Positions 31,801 through 39,883 of a DNA stretch of 64,000 nucleotides are shown here, piece after piece (within the stretch, counting starts at the first letter, position 1; each line of letters starts with the position of its first letter). Made by a program: the position numbers and the translations under genes. The notes below the pieces were generated by a model, which saw only the letters and a list, made by a program, of their open reading frames with translations, did not search any database and had not been told where the DNA came from. The DNA lies in IMG/VR virus record IMGVR_UViG_3300013094_000017, positions 1 through 64,000 of that record, one strand, 5' to 3'. The DNA comes from a virus.

Positions 31801-33752
31801 CCGCAGTAGTTCCAGCAAATGTATCAAACAATACACTATATGCCGGCTTACAATCTAATCGCCCTGCTGAAATTTCAACAAGAATTTCATTATTAAGAGC
31901 AACAGGACACGATTTTGTGGACGTAGGTACAGGTGGGCGCGAATCATCTAATATACCAAACGACATCTACGGACCTCCAAGAATTCCTCGCAATTCATCT
32001 AACGAAGTTATTCAATCTGGCAGAGGTCGTGTATTTGTTACAGCCACTGACCAAAACGGTAATTTCCGTGTTGGTGATCTGTTTGAGATCAATCAAGGCA
32101 CAGGCGAAGCAACATTAAGTGCGTCAATATCATTAACTGGCATTACTGGATTAGGTTTTGAGTCTGGCGTGATTGTTCATAGATTTGACGACAGTAATAG
32201 CACTATGAATCCAGCAGGACACGATGTTGTTCCTACACAATTTGCAGTAACTGAATATGTAGATCGTCGTCTAGGATTAACAGTAGCAGGTGGTGTTAGA
32301 GGTGACAAACTAGATTCTGGTTATTTAGATTTAACTGGTATTCAAGCAATGACCGGTGCTCTTAATATGGGCAGCACTGCTACAGGATACATTTATAATC
32401 TACAAACTCCACCATATGGCATTAATACCACTGCAACATATTATGCTACTAACAAAGTTTATGTAGATACTAACGATGCATTAAGAGTAGCAAAAGCCGG
32501 CGATACAATGTCAGGCACGTTAATTCTGTCACGTGATCCAGTTTATACTGATCCGATGACACAGGCAACCACTCGTCATTACGTTGATCAATATAGACAG
32601 GTAAGTGTATTAAGTGACGTTGCTTTAAACAATGTAGCTGATACTGATCTATTAATGTTTGCTGGATCTTTAAGTGTAAACACAGCAACTAGCCAACCAA
32701 TATGGAATGCTACTCGTCAGATCATAAACGTTACTAATAGTTCAACATCTAATATTGCTATTACACGCTCAGGAAATACAGCGGCGCTATCAATTAAAGC
32801 AGGTAACATTATTGATTCTATGATTAGTTCTAGTGCTGCTATTGCACAGACTAAACTAGCATTGAATACTGCTAACGTATTTGGCAATCAAGCAGGTAGT
32901 GTTGGCAATCTTGGAGTTTCTGCGTTTGATTCTGCGTTCTTTAAAGCCAATAGCGGATTTATATCCCTAGCAGCCGGTACTGGAAATACTCCTAATGCTG
33001 TTATAGTGTCTGATGGGTCAGGAATAGTTTCTTGGCAATCAATTGCAACAGTAGTCAGCGGAGCAACAGTTAGCACATCTACCTATGCTGTACAATTACA
33101 AACAGCAAGAACTATTAACGGTGTATCATTTAACGGTACAGCGAACCTTACTAATGTTCCAGTAGCCAACGGATTAACAGCAGGATCTTACCTGTTATCA
33201 AACAACCTTAACGCATTTACTGGTAGCACTGCTACTACATTCTCAGTTAATGCTTCTACAGATACTACTGCTAATACCATTGTTGCTAGAGATTCATCAG
33301 GTAACATTACTGCCAACGGTTGGACAGGCAATTTACATGTAACTGGTCAGATCACAGCTACCAACAGTATTACATCGTTTGGCGCTGACGTTGCTGAAAA
33401 ATATATTGCTGATGCCGACTACGAACCAGGTACTGTGGTAGTGTTTGGTGGTGCAAACGAAATTACTATTTCAACTGAACACATGGATCGTAGAGTTGCT
33501 GGTGTTATTTCAACTGATCCAGGTTATTTAATGAACGTTGGAAGTTCTGGCTTGCCAGTAGCATTACAAGGACGGGTACCTTGTAAGGTTGTAGGTTTGA
33601 TCTACAAGGGCGATATGATGATTAGCTCAGGTACTCCGGGAGTTGCAATGGCTGAAAATAATCCTAAGATGGGTACAGTAATAGGTAAAGCATTAGAAGA
33701 TTACCATAGCACAGAGGTTGGTACAATCGAAGTTGTTGTAGGAAGATTATAA
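28872..33752 (+). CDS. Very large tail fibre or virion protein
   Basis: 1626 residues. It starts with IIKIGTQSNDGTGDSIRDAF, the N-terminal module shared by many T4-like marine phage structural proteins. Long Ser/Thr/Gly/Asn-rich beta regions follow, with a repeat of GTGYTSAPTV and GSGYTATPTV types near 560-610. The C-terminal domain begins GADVAEKYIADADYEPGTVV and is common at the ends of phage fibres, sometimes self-cleaving. Probably a host-binding fibre or baseplate-attached protein. AGAGGA precedes the start. Confidence 0.85.
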   Translation: MSKQIIKIGTQSNDGTGDSIRDAFNKANQNFSELYSLSGAENGLYFTKNLVDTPKTLTADTLTNAASIIGVNILGNSLTNKILVAGTGISIVSTGSNIYISNTASNLFSDPAPTLSATLNGNNQYAINFNDPVNPKDLANKEYVDKTSFASSINLFVSLSGSDTNDITFGDPTSGGKGGRALAYAFKSINKACQVAEKLVAQSNLELGPDQKYITYGQANNESLIQTITTSTRIPGNLVLNVNYTGNGTNAWIENDIHPGQYVKGMTSGAIGFIDYLSNQGTNGAYESYDVKVIAQTPPKTFQANEPLMYGNPVVLSNITIIVESGIYEEHLPIKVPANTSIRGDEFRRVIIRPKAGLASTSPWVGTYFYRDKTFDGLSVATTGTLSVNGNGYFGYHYLVDPTKPYDPITNPGKNNELLDVLLMNDQTILRAVSGQGHGGFMVVLDPEGQILTKSPYIQNCSSIARSLNTQTFAGGMYIDGMVGNLQAYPTNTSTFFTGTTTISVTGLTIRQPQVPCRFVVNGVGYEVDYVEGWSTDGNAILHLNPNNPGGVSYYNGIIPVNSGTGYTSAPTVQFSSPQSAGGVVAQGTATVVGGVLTQINISNPGSGYTATPTVTLTGGGYATPATVTLSSSTIQKGFIGNLPSVIEIGTAGYRSALAADFTQLNDLGYGVVVTNLAFSELVSVFTYFCHAGYYANNGAQIGSSNGAIKYGDYALISNGSDTLEVPIPIRLSNSMITTATVVSQSNTWGLYTINTASDTTLYVSNWAYVPNSQSIMTVDHGTATYANGQVIGRQDYTISSANTVTNTSTIVQLNLSTAAGSLGGLLAPIADGTSVIIRANKTFTFSGVDTTTITRPGTALDFTESQSIAYQVLTYDTAGQAAGVANVALKEPFNYISLIPYTTATTGTTVLHIVAPSTSTGITTAISDSQRLNNAVLSADTTDNYIFGWNNQIHTITGFNWLGNNTATITITPALTAVVPANVSNNTLYAGLQSNRPAEISTRISLLRATGHDFVDVGTGGRESSNIPNDIYGPPRIPRNSSNEVIQSGRGRVFVTATDQNGNFRVGDLFEINQGTGEATLSASISLTGITGLGFESGVIVHRFDDSNSTMNPAGHDVVPTQFAVTEYVDRRLGLTVAGGVRGDKLDSGYLDLTGIQAMTGALNMGSTATGYIYNLQTPPYGINTTATYYATNKVYVDTNDALRVAKAGDTMSGTLILSRDPVYTDPMTQATTRHYVDQYRQVSVLSDVALNNVADTDLLMFAGSLSVNTATSQPIWNATRQIINVTNSSTSNIAITRSGNTAALSIKAGNIIDSMISSSAAIAQTKLALNTANVFGNQAGSVGNLGVSAFDSAFFKANSGFISLAAGTGNTPNAVIVSDGSGIVSWQSIATVVSGATVSTSTYAVQLQTARTINGVSFNGTANLTNVPVANGLTAGSYLLSNNLNAFTGSTATTFSVNASTDTTANTIVARDSSGNITANGWTGNLHVTGQITATNSITSFGADVAEKYIADADYEPGTVVVFGGANEITISTEHMDRRVAGVISTDPGYLMNVGSSGLPVALQGRVPCKVVGLIYKGDMMISSGTPGVAMAENNPKMGTVIGKALEDYHSTEVGTIEVVVGRL

Positions 33753-33755
33753 AAT

Positions 33756-35855
33756 ATGGCATTGCCTCAATGGATTACTCCGGCAGGATTCCTAGGAACT
33801 GCCACTGAAAGAGTACACACATCTTTTCCGTTAGCAACACAGACCACCTCTACATTTTCTGTAATAAGCGGCACATTGCCAGGCGGGTTATACCTAGCCA
33901 ATACAGGAACAATCTACGGAACTCCATTTAGCGTTGGGCAAACAATTACCTCACAATTCGTAATCCGTGCAGCAAACAGCAACGGCATTACTGATCGTAC
34001 ATTTATTATAGATACCCAAGGAGCAACTGATCCAGTCTGGCTTACTCCTGCAGGTTATCTATCAGTAGGCCTAGGTGGTCAATCTTATGTGGTCAATAAA
34101 GAATACGTTGATTATCAATTTAGTGCGATATATGATGTATTACCTCCAGGACAAAAATTAAGATACTACATTGGCGATATGGAAGGAGACCTTCCTCCAG
34201 GATTAACATTAAGTGAAGATGGTAGACTATCTGGATATGTTACTGATACATTAGGTATCGATGTATTAGTTTCACCAGTCGGCGGATATGATAACGAAAC
34301 ATACGATAACTATCCTTACGATCATGCGACAGTATTCGCCGGTGGGGTGGTCAATCAACGTCCTACATTCTTAGCAAAAGTTTATCAATTTTATATTACT
34401 GTCACAGACGGGATCGCTAGCGCACGCAGATTATTCCAAATTAAGATAGAAGATCCAAGCTCGTTTAGAGTAGATACTACATTAATCGACGGTGACTCTA
34501 CAATTTACACAGCAGACAGTTCTTATCTAATCACACCATCTTGGATAAGTCCTATCAATTTAGGCTACGTTAGAGCCAGCAATTATCAAGTTATACAATT
34601 ATCCACATATGATCCAGACCCTAATACAGGACCTACTACCTACGATTGGACCACTCCAACTACTAACATAGACGGATCACCTAGTGTACATCCTCCGTAT
34701 TTTGATCTCGACCCAGTAACTGGAGTGTTATTTGCTAGATTACCTTACGAACCTATATACAATACTCCTTATAACTTTACTGTAAGATTAATCAAAACTG
34801 ATGTCAATTCAGGCGAATCATCATATCGCGATCGTACGTTTACTCTTACGATCAAAGGCAATGTTGATAACACATTAGAATTTGTGACTGCTAACGATCT
34901 TGGATCTATATCTCCAGGGTATGTCAGCGAGTTAGCAATAGTAGCACAACACACATCTACCCCTACTGCTATTCAATATCAATTGACTGGAGGACGATTG
35001 CCTTCCGGGCTATCATTAGCCAGCGATGGTACTATTATAGGTCGTGTAAATTACAATTCACAAACTTATTTTGATCTTGAAAATTACGGATTTAATGCAT
35101 TTACGTTAGATCACGGAGCAACAACTGTGGATAAAGACTATGTCTTTACAGTACAGGCTACAGATGTGTATCAAAAAAACATAATAGATCAACAGTTTAC
35201 AATCACAGTAGATGAATATAATATCAACGAATACGTACGAATGTACATAGCACCTTATATGTCGTCTACTGATAGAAAACTATTTGAAGATTTTATAACG
35301 GATCCTTATGTGTTTGACACATCAATGCTATATAGACCGTTAGATCCAGAGTTTGGTGTGCAAACTAATATGAAATTTGTCTTAGAATACGGTATACAGA
35401 AAGAAACTTTAAGAACGTATGCAGCCACAATGAACAATCTATTCAAAGAACAACGTCTTTTATTCAACGGATTAAAGACCGCAGTTTCTAAAGATAGTAA
35501 TAGCAATGTGATGTACGAAGTAGTTTATGTAGAATTAATCGACGAAGCAAATATTGTCATCGATTCTATAAAGAATCATTTGGATGCTAATTTCTTAACT
35601 GACGAATATACCATGCCTAACTGGATGAGATCTATACAATCTTCATACGGATCTCCTCCTGGATATGTTAAAGCATTACCATTATGCTATGCATTGCCTG
35701 GCATGAGTAATATTATATTAGAACGTATTGCTTTATACGGATTTGATTTTAATCAATTAAATTTCGTAGCTGACAGAGTTTTACTATCATCAACTACTGA
35801 TCACCCGGACACTAAGTATTTGTTATTCCCTAATAGGATGGCAATTCCAGGATAA
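33756..35855 (+). CDS. Structural protein with Ig-like domains
   Basis: 699 residues. Repeats of the form SGTLPGGLYLANTGTIYGTP, DLPPGLTLSEDGRLSG and GRLPSGLSLASDGTIIG are hallmarks of putative Ig (cadherin-like) domains, used in virion decoration and host adhesion. The last 200 residues are a distinct helical domain (YVRMYIAPYMSSTDRKLFED). It follows the large fibre by 3 nt and probably belongs to the same fibre or neck assembly. Confidence 0.82.
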   Translation: MALPQWITPAGFLGTATERVHTSFPLATQTTSTFSVISGTLPGGLYLANTGTIYGTPFSVGQTITSQFVIRAANSNGITDRTFIIDTQGATDPVWLTPAGYLSVGLGGQSYVVNKEYVDYQFSAIYDVLPPGQKLRYYIGDMEGDLPPGLTLSEDGRLSGYVTDTLGIDVLVSPVGGYDNETYDNYPYDHATVFAGGVVNQRPTFLAKVYQFYITVTDGIASARRLFQIKIEDPSSFRVDTTLIDGDSTIYTADSSYLITPSWISPINLGYVRASNYQVIQLSTYDPDPNTGPTTYDWTTPTTNIDGSPSVHPPYFDLDPVTGVLFARLPYEPIYNTPYNFTVRLIKTDVNSGESSYRDRTFTLTIKGNVDNTLEFVTANDLGSISPGYVSELAIVAQHTSTPTAIQYQLTGGRLPSGLSLASDGTIIGRVNYNSQTYFDLENYGFNAFTLDHGATTVDKDYVFTVQATDVYQKNIIDQQFTITVDEYNINEYVRMYIAPYMSSTDRKLFEDFITDPYVFDTSMLYRPLDPEFGVQTNMKFVLEYGIQKETLRTYAATMNNLFKEQRLLFNGLKTAVSKDSNSNVMYEVVYVELIDEANIVIDSIKNHLDANFLTDEYTMPNWMRSIQSSYGSPPGYVKALPLCYALPGMSNIILERIALYGFDFNQLNFVADRVLLSSTTDHPDTKYLLFPNRMAIPG

Positions 35856-35875
35856 TCGCCTGACAATACGATTTG

Positions 35876-35883
35876 AATAAATA
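35876..35883 (+). promoter_or_regulatory. Late-type box AATAAATA
   Basis: 21 nt before the start at 35905. Confidence 0.45.
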
Positions 35884-35904
35884 TTTCTAAACAGAGGATT
35901 TACA

Positions 35905-36468
35905 ATGAGCAGCAATATAAACACAGTCGCAGCAAATATAGACGCTACATTTCCAGTAGCAGGACAGGATAATTCTAGCCAAGGATTCCGTGATAATTTC
36001 AGTGCTATTAAACTAGCGTTTAGTACAGCAACTACTGAGATATCAAACTTACAACTTAATTCTGCTCAAGTAAATCGATCAAACGATTTCCAATTTAATG
36101 GAAGTTTATTACGTGCCAAGATACAGAATAGTGGGTTTGTGGCAAATAATAATGCTACAACCAGTGGTGAACTTGATTATAGTCAGGCTAATTATAATAA
36201 AGTAACTACAACAACTGCTACTTCTACAACAACATTCTATGTTACCAACTGGCCAACTACTGGCATATATGCGCAGGTAAGATTAGAAGTTGTTGCACCA
36301 TCAACAGGTCCACAAGATATTAATTTTTCTGCACCAAATAGCGGTGTTATTCGCACTACTGCTTCATTCCCATATACTATCAACACTTCTACTACTACTG
36401 TTTGGGATCTATGGTCAACTGATGCAGGTGCTAATGTATTTGTTAATTTAGTGGGCGGTCCTTACTAA
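35905..36468 (+). CDS. Virion protein, short fibre-like
   Basis: 187 residues. The N-terminus NINTVAANIDATFPVAG and SQGFRDNFSAIK matches a module found at the start of fibre-related proteins in T4-like marine phages, followed by a coiled segment and a Thr-rich beta domain. AGAGGA lies before the ATG and a late box before that. Confidence 0.7.
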   Translation: MSSNINTVAANIDATFPVAGQDNSSQGFRDNFSAIKLAFSTATTEISNLQLNSAQVNRSNDFQFNGSLLRAKIQNSGFVANNNATTSGELDYSQANYNKVTTTTATSTTTFYVTNWPTTGIYAQVRLEVVAPSTGPQDINFSAPNSGVIRTTASFPYTINTSTTTVWDLWSTDAGANVFVNLVGGPY

Positions 36469-36469
36469 T

Positions 36470-36712
36470 ATGTTTCATCCGTTACTAGGTAACCTAACAG
36501 AAATCAAAGAACAAGACCTTGAAGTTAAGATTGCGGAATTAAGTAGAAAATACTCAATTGCTGCTAGAATGGGCGACGGTGGATTATGTAGTCAAATATT
36601 AATGGCCCTCGAACAATATAAAGCTGAACAACAGATGCGTCTTCAAGCAAAATCAAAAATCAATATGAAGAACCAAGACAAAGATTTAGATGATTTAATA
36701 AATGTTGACTGA
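36470..36712 (+). CDS. Conserved small T4-like phage protein
   Basis: 80 residues, helical. Features LTEIKEQDLEVKIAELSRKY and the closing DKDLDDLINVD are ones I recall from T4-like cyanophage proteins of unknown function, likely linked to virion assembly. One base after the previous stop. Confidence 0.7.
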   Translation: MFHPLLGNLTEIKEQDLEVKIAELSRKYSIAARMGDGGLCSQILMALEQYKAEQQMRLQAKSKINMKNQDKDLDDLINVD

Positions 36713-37271
36713 TTCTTCTGAGTTCTTTACCTGGCCAACTAACTTTTCTTGCATCTTAGTAGTCGATGATGTAATCTTACCTATTAATTACGACCTTACC
36801 GTAAGTATGATGCCCAGCAATGGTCACAGTATATCCGGTATAGGATTGACAAAAATCAAAGAGTTTACTAACAGATTTGTTCAAAATTCGGTCATAATAG
36901 ATCAAAATAATGAGTTTTTGGAGCAGTTATCTACCCTAGATACTACTACCATACAACTACCACAAGAACCCAGCGATTACTTTTTTGCCAATACATTGTT
37001 CTATAAACTATCAGCTATTGCACGAGATTATTTCTCTATTCGCCAAATAACCATTGACAGCACGGTAGGTAATCGTGTAAAATATCAAGTAAATGAAACT
37101 TCCACAGCATACAAAGACATACTTGATGAAGAAGGTTGGTGGTCACGAGATGACGTTAGCACAAACAACACACAATATTTCCCACGTTGGGAAGACCTCA
37201 ACATCTATGTTGCTCCAAAGTTTTCTGCGCGAGTAGTCAGGGGTGGCCGGGGTGAAACTAAATCAATATAA
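36702..37271 (+). CDS. Protein of unknown function
   Basis: 189 residues, ATG overlapping the previous stop. Mixed alpha/beta, with LPQEPSDYFFANTLFYKLSA in the middle and a YFPRWEDLNIYVAPKF region near the end. No domain recognised. The last 20 bases overlap the DnaE-like gene. Confidence 0.65.
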   Translation: MLTDSSEFFTWPTNFSCILVVDDVILPINYDLTVSMMPSNGHSISGIGLTKIKEFTNRFVQNSVIIDQNNEFLEQLSTLDTTTIQLPQEPSDYFFANTLFYKLSAIARDYFSIRQITIDSTVGNRVKYQVNETSTAYKDILDEEGWWSRDDVSTNNTQYFPRWEDLNIYVAPKFSARVVRGGRGETKSI

Positions 37272-37779
37272 CGAAGTAATAGTAGACGAACAGGATATCC
37301 TCAAGGGATTATATTCTGGGCAGATTAGTTCGTTCTCAAGATTAAACATCAAAGATCCTAATTTAATCCAACAGTTCAATAGCAATGTAGAAATAAACGC
37401 TGACAGTATCGATCGTATGATCGAGTATGTAGAACCCACTTGCTCGGTTGAGGAGTTCGATTTACGCAATCAACAACAATGGTTTATTCCAAAAGAATAT
37501 AAGGATCTGCGCATTGAAGAATTCTTATTAGATCAATGTACTACAGAAGAACAAACAGAACGAGTATTACAAGAGTTAGAACTGTTTTTCCAGCATGACA
37601 TGATAGACGTTCTAGTATGCGTTAAATACTTGGTAGATTATATGCGCAAGCATAATATAGTATGGGGATTAGGTAGAGGAAGTAGTGTAGCAAGTTACTG
37701 TTTATACTTAATAGGCATACATAAGGTTGATAGTATAAAATATCAATTAGACATAAAAGAGTTCCTAAAGGGAGAATAA
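37252..37779 (+). CDS. DnaE-like fragment (bacterial replicase palm entry)
   Basis: 175 residues from GTG 37252 (GTG 37243 is also possible). The C-terminus WGLGRGSSVASYCLYLIGIHKVD followed by LDIKEFL resembles the GRGSAAGSLVAYLLGI...LLFERFL stretch of DNA polymerase III alpha (DnaE). The protein ends just before the position of the catalytic DFDID Asp residues, and the PHP domain is not seen. It cannot be a polymerase itself. It may be a domesticated partner or decoy, or a nucleotide-binding remnant. Confidence 0.6.
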   Translation: MKLNQYNEVIVDEQDILKGLYSGQISSFSRLNIKDPNLIQQFNSNVEINADSIDRMIEYVEPTCSVEEFDLRNQQQWFIPKEYKDLRIEEFLLDQCTTEEQTERVLQELELFFQHDMIDVLVCVKYLVDYMRKHNIVWGLGRGSSVASYCLYLIGIHKVDSIKYQLDIKEFLKGE

Positions 37780-37780
37780 A

Positions 37781-38080
37781 ATGGCAAAACAAATTTATAG
37801 ATCAATGCAGGGTAAAGAAGTAGACATGGACGCACTATTAGCGAAAAATGAAACTATGCCTGCTGTAGGTAATATTCGTGTTAACGCACGTGGTGACGAA
37901 TTAGGCCCAGGCGGCAAGATTATCAAAAAACGCGAAGATGTTGTAGCGGAATATTATGAAGATAATCCAAATGCAACTCCAGAACGCAATGCAGCACCAG
38001 TGGCTCCTGCTCCTGCGGCAAAACCTGCTCCGGCAGCAAAAACTGCTCCAGCGAAAGATCTAAAGGCAACAAATGAATAG
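37781..38080 (+). CDS. Conserved T4-like phage protein with Ala/Pro tail
   Basis: 99 residues. The N-terminal half (YRSMQGKEVDMDALLAKNET, VNARGDELGPGGKIIKKRE) is a block I recall in T4-like phages. The tail is Ala/Pro/Lys repeats. Unknown function. Overlaps the co-chaperonin start by 8 nt. Confidence 0.7.
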   Translation: MAKQIYRSMQGKEVDMDALLAKNETMPAVGNIRVNARGDELGPGGKIIKKREDVVAEYYEDNPNATPERNAAPVAPAPAAKPAPAAKTAPAKDLKATNE

Positions 38081-38459
38081 AGTACTAGGCACGCTTATTC
38101 CATTAAGAGACAAGATCTTTGTCAGCGAAATGCATTTTGGCGAAGAGAAAACTGAATCAGGTCTTTATCTGCCATCAGACGATGGTAAAGGTTCAGGCAT
38201 TCATCCTCGTTGGTGTAAGGTGTATGCTGTAGGTCCAGAACAAGAAGATGTTCAGGTAGGAGAATGGATCTTGCTCGAACATGCTCGATGGAGCCGCGGC
38301 ATTACCTACGTCCAAGAGGATGGTACAGAAGTTGAATTATTTCTAGCGGACAATAAGGCAATCTTATTAGTCAGCGATGAAAAACCAAGCAATACAACCG
38401 TACGGGCCGAAGCAGCAGGTGCTGGCTCAAACTTTAACTTTAATATTCCAGGTGCTTAA
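38073..38459 (+). CDS. GroES/gp31-like co-chaperonin
   Basis: 128 residues. The GroES-like barrel is visible: PLRDKIFVSEMHFGEEKTES near 10-29, then LPSDDGK in place of the mobile-loop region, KVYAVGPEQEDVQVGEWILLEH and the closing NKAILLVSDE. T4 gp31 replaces host GroES to fold the major capsid protein with GroEL. This protein may do the same. Translationally coupled to its neighbours. Confidence 0.8.
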   Translation: MNRVLGTLIPLRDKIFVSEMHFGEEKTESGLYLPSDDGKGSGIHPRWCKVYAVGPEQEDVQVGEWILLEHARWSRGITYVQEDGTEVELFLADNKAILLVSDEKPSNTTVRAEAAGAGSNFNFNIPGA

Positions 38460-38460
38460 T

Positions 38461-38826
38461 ATGAATGTCTTTAGAGATCAAGAAAAATTCATGCGAGCCT
38501 GCGACCAATCCGTCGAAGGCTTTAATGAAGATCAGTTTAATCTTTACACAAGTTTAATCCAAGAAGAAGTAGACGAGCTTTGGGCCGCTAACGCTGCGGC
38601 TGACAAGGTAGAAACCTTAGATGCTCTTATTGACATCTTAGTAGTAACCATCGGTGCAATACATAGTATGGGTGCCGACGGCGAAGGTGCATGGAAAGAA
38701 GTCATGCAGACTAATTTTGCCAAAATTGACCGAGAGACAGGCAAGGTACGCAAGCGTGAAGATGGTAAAGTATTAAAACCCGTAGGTTGGGTTCCTCCAA
38801 ACTTAGAAACGTTTGTTTCTAAATAA
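38461..38826 (+). CDS. MazG-like nucleotide pyrophosphohydrolase
   Basis: 121 residues from MNVFRDQEKFMRAC. The motif LIQEEVDELWAA (EExxE) and the later DALIDILVVTIGAI (ExxD-type) match the all-alpha NTP-pyrophosphatase fold. These enzymes hydrolyse dNTPs or ppGpp-like nucleotides. Terminator and promoter follow directly. The reading frame is open upstream, but ATG 38461 abuts the previous stop. Confidence 0.75.
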   Translation: MNVFRDQEKFMRACDQSVEGFNEDQFNLYTSLIQEEVDELWAANAAADKVETLDALIDILVVTIGAIHSMGADGEGAWKEVMQTNFAKIDRETGKVRKREDGKVLKPVGWVPPNLETFVSK

Positions 38827-38830
38827 TCAC

Positions 38831-38858
38831 AATAGGGCTTGACAGGCCCTATTTTTTT
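38831..38858 (+). terminator. Terminator whose loop holds a promoter -35
   Basis: Stem AATAGGGC/GCCCTATT, loop TTGACAG, then a T-run. The loop contains the -35 box of the next promoter. Confidence 0.85.
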
Positions 38859-38867
38859 CTGTATAAT
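38839..38867 (+). promoter_or_regulatory. Promoter nested in a terminator
   Basis: TTGACA (38839-38844) in the terminator loop, 17-bp spacer, TATAAT. The next ATG is 7 nt after the -10. Confidence 0.85.
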
Positions 38868-38873
38868 AACTGT

Positions 38874-39095
38874 ATGAAAAACCATTGTCAGGATATTCAA
38901 ATAATGTCATCACCTAACACAGGTAGTATTACATTCGCTCCTTCCGGGGATGGCGAAGTGCCAATGTTAAGGATTGGACCAGACGGCTTCTATGTGCGTG
39001 GTGTTAAGGTGCCGGTAGATGAGAACGAAAGTATGGCTGTATTCAAAGCATTCAAGCAGTGGATGGTAGAGGTAGAATTAAGGAGACCCTATTGA
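38874..39095 (+). CDS. Conserved small phage protein, leaderless
   Basis: 73 residues from ATG 38874, exactly 7 nt after the -10 and with no ribosome site; an internal ATG at 38904 is an alternative. The block IGPDGFYVRGVKVPVDENE...VFKAFKQWM is one I recall in T4-like phages, function unknown. Ends in a TTGA overlap with the next gene. Confidence 0.7.
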   Translation: MKNHCQDIQIMSSPNTGSITFAPSGDGEVPMLRIGPDGFYVRGVKVPVDENESMAVFKAFKQWMVEVELRRPY

Positions 39096-39571
39096 TATTC
39101 AATAAAGTAAAAGATCTTAAAGACCAAGGCAAAAAAATTGGTATTGTGTTCAGCACCTTTGATATGTTACACGCTGGGCATATTGCTATGTTAGCAGAAG
39201 CAAAGAATCACTGTGATTATCTAATTGCTGGATTACAAACTGATCCAACATTAGATCGCCCAGACACAAAGAATCCTCCAGTGCAGAGCATTGTAGAAAG
39301 ACAAATTCAATTAAGTGCTACACGATTTGTTGACGAGATTGTAGTCTATCAAACTGAACAGGATCTTGTTGACCTATTGCTTATTCTGCCAGTTGATGTT
39401 AGAATATTAGGTGAAGAATATAGAAATGTAGACTTTACAGGCAAGGGCGAATGTGTTGTACGTGGTATTGAAATCATCTACAATGAACGCTCACATTCAT
39501 TTAGTTCAAGCAGTTTACGCAAGCGTGTAGCACATGCAGAAACAACTAAACTTTTAAGGAGTGCAAAATGA
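39092..39571 (+). CDS. Cytidylyltransferase-like nucleotidylyltransferase
   Basis: 159 residues from TTG 39092, with AAGGAG 7 nt upstream. The HxGH motif lies in STFDMLHAGHIAML and the second motif in YNERSHSFSSSSLRKR. It resembles glycerol-3-phosphate and heptose cytidylyl/adenylyltransferases, which activate a phosphorylated compound with a nucleotide. Substrate unknown. May act with the epimerase and glycosyltransferase in a sugar pathway. Confidence 0.82.
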   Translation: MIFNKVKDLKDQGKKIGIVFSTFDMLHAGHIAMLAEAKNHCDYLIAGLQTDPTLDRPDTKNPPVQSIVERQIQLSATRFVDEIVVYQTEQDLVDLLLILPVDVRILGEEYRNVDFTGKGECVVRGIEIIYNERSHSFSSSSLRKRVAHAETTKLLRSAK

Positions 39572-39711
39572 TTATAGGTTTTATTATCTGGTTAGTATTG
39601 ATAGTTCTAGGATTAATGTTTCTTGCAGGCGCTAATAAAGGCGGTGGGTGTTGCGGAGGTAGTTGTAATCAAGGACGATCAAAATGCGAGGACAATTGTG
39701 AAGATAAGTGA
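39568..39711 (+). CDS. Small membrane protein with Cys-rich tail
   Basis: 47 residues. One transmembrane helix (IIGFIIWLVLIVLGLMFLAG) then a cysteine-rich tail (GGGCCGGSCNQG...CEDNC). ATGA overlap with the previous gene and a GGAG-type ribosome site. Cysteines could bind metal. Function unknown. Confidence 0.65.
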   Translation: MIIGFIIWLVLIVLGLMFLAGANKGGGCCGGSCNQGRSKCEDNCEDK

Positions 39712-39883
39712 TAACGCAAAACTGCTTATAGCAGGAATAGCCTTGGCCCTAGTAATAATAGCACCATGGATTTGGCCCGAACATCATATAACTGTTATAT
39801 ACGATTGCAACATTTCAGAGATCTCGCCAGACATACCGGTAGCAGTTAAAGAACAATGTAGAAAATTAATGGAGAAGAAGTAA
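39698..39883 (+). CDS. Small membrane protein
   Basis: 61 residues from GTG 39698 with GAGG 6 nt upstream, overlapping the previous gene. One hydrophobic segment (AKLLIAGIALALVIIAPWIW) then a short polar domain with two Cys. Its stop overlaps the clamp-loader start. Function unknown. Confidence 0.6.
   Translation: MKISDNAKLLIAGIALALVIIAPWIWPEHHITVIYDCNISEISPDIPVAVKEQCRKLMEKK

Noticed and set aside
28955-33076. Reverse frames inside the giant fibre gene
   Set aside because: Low-complexity shadows with no signals.
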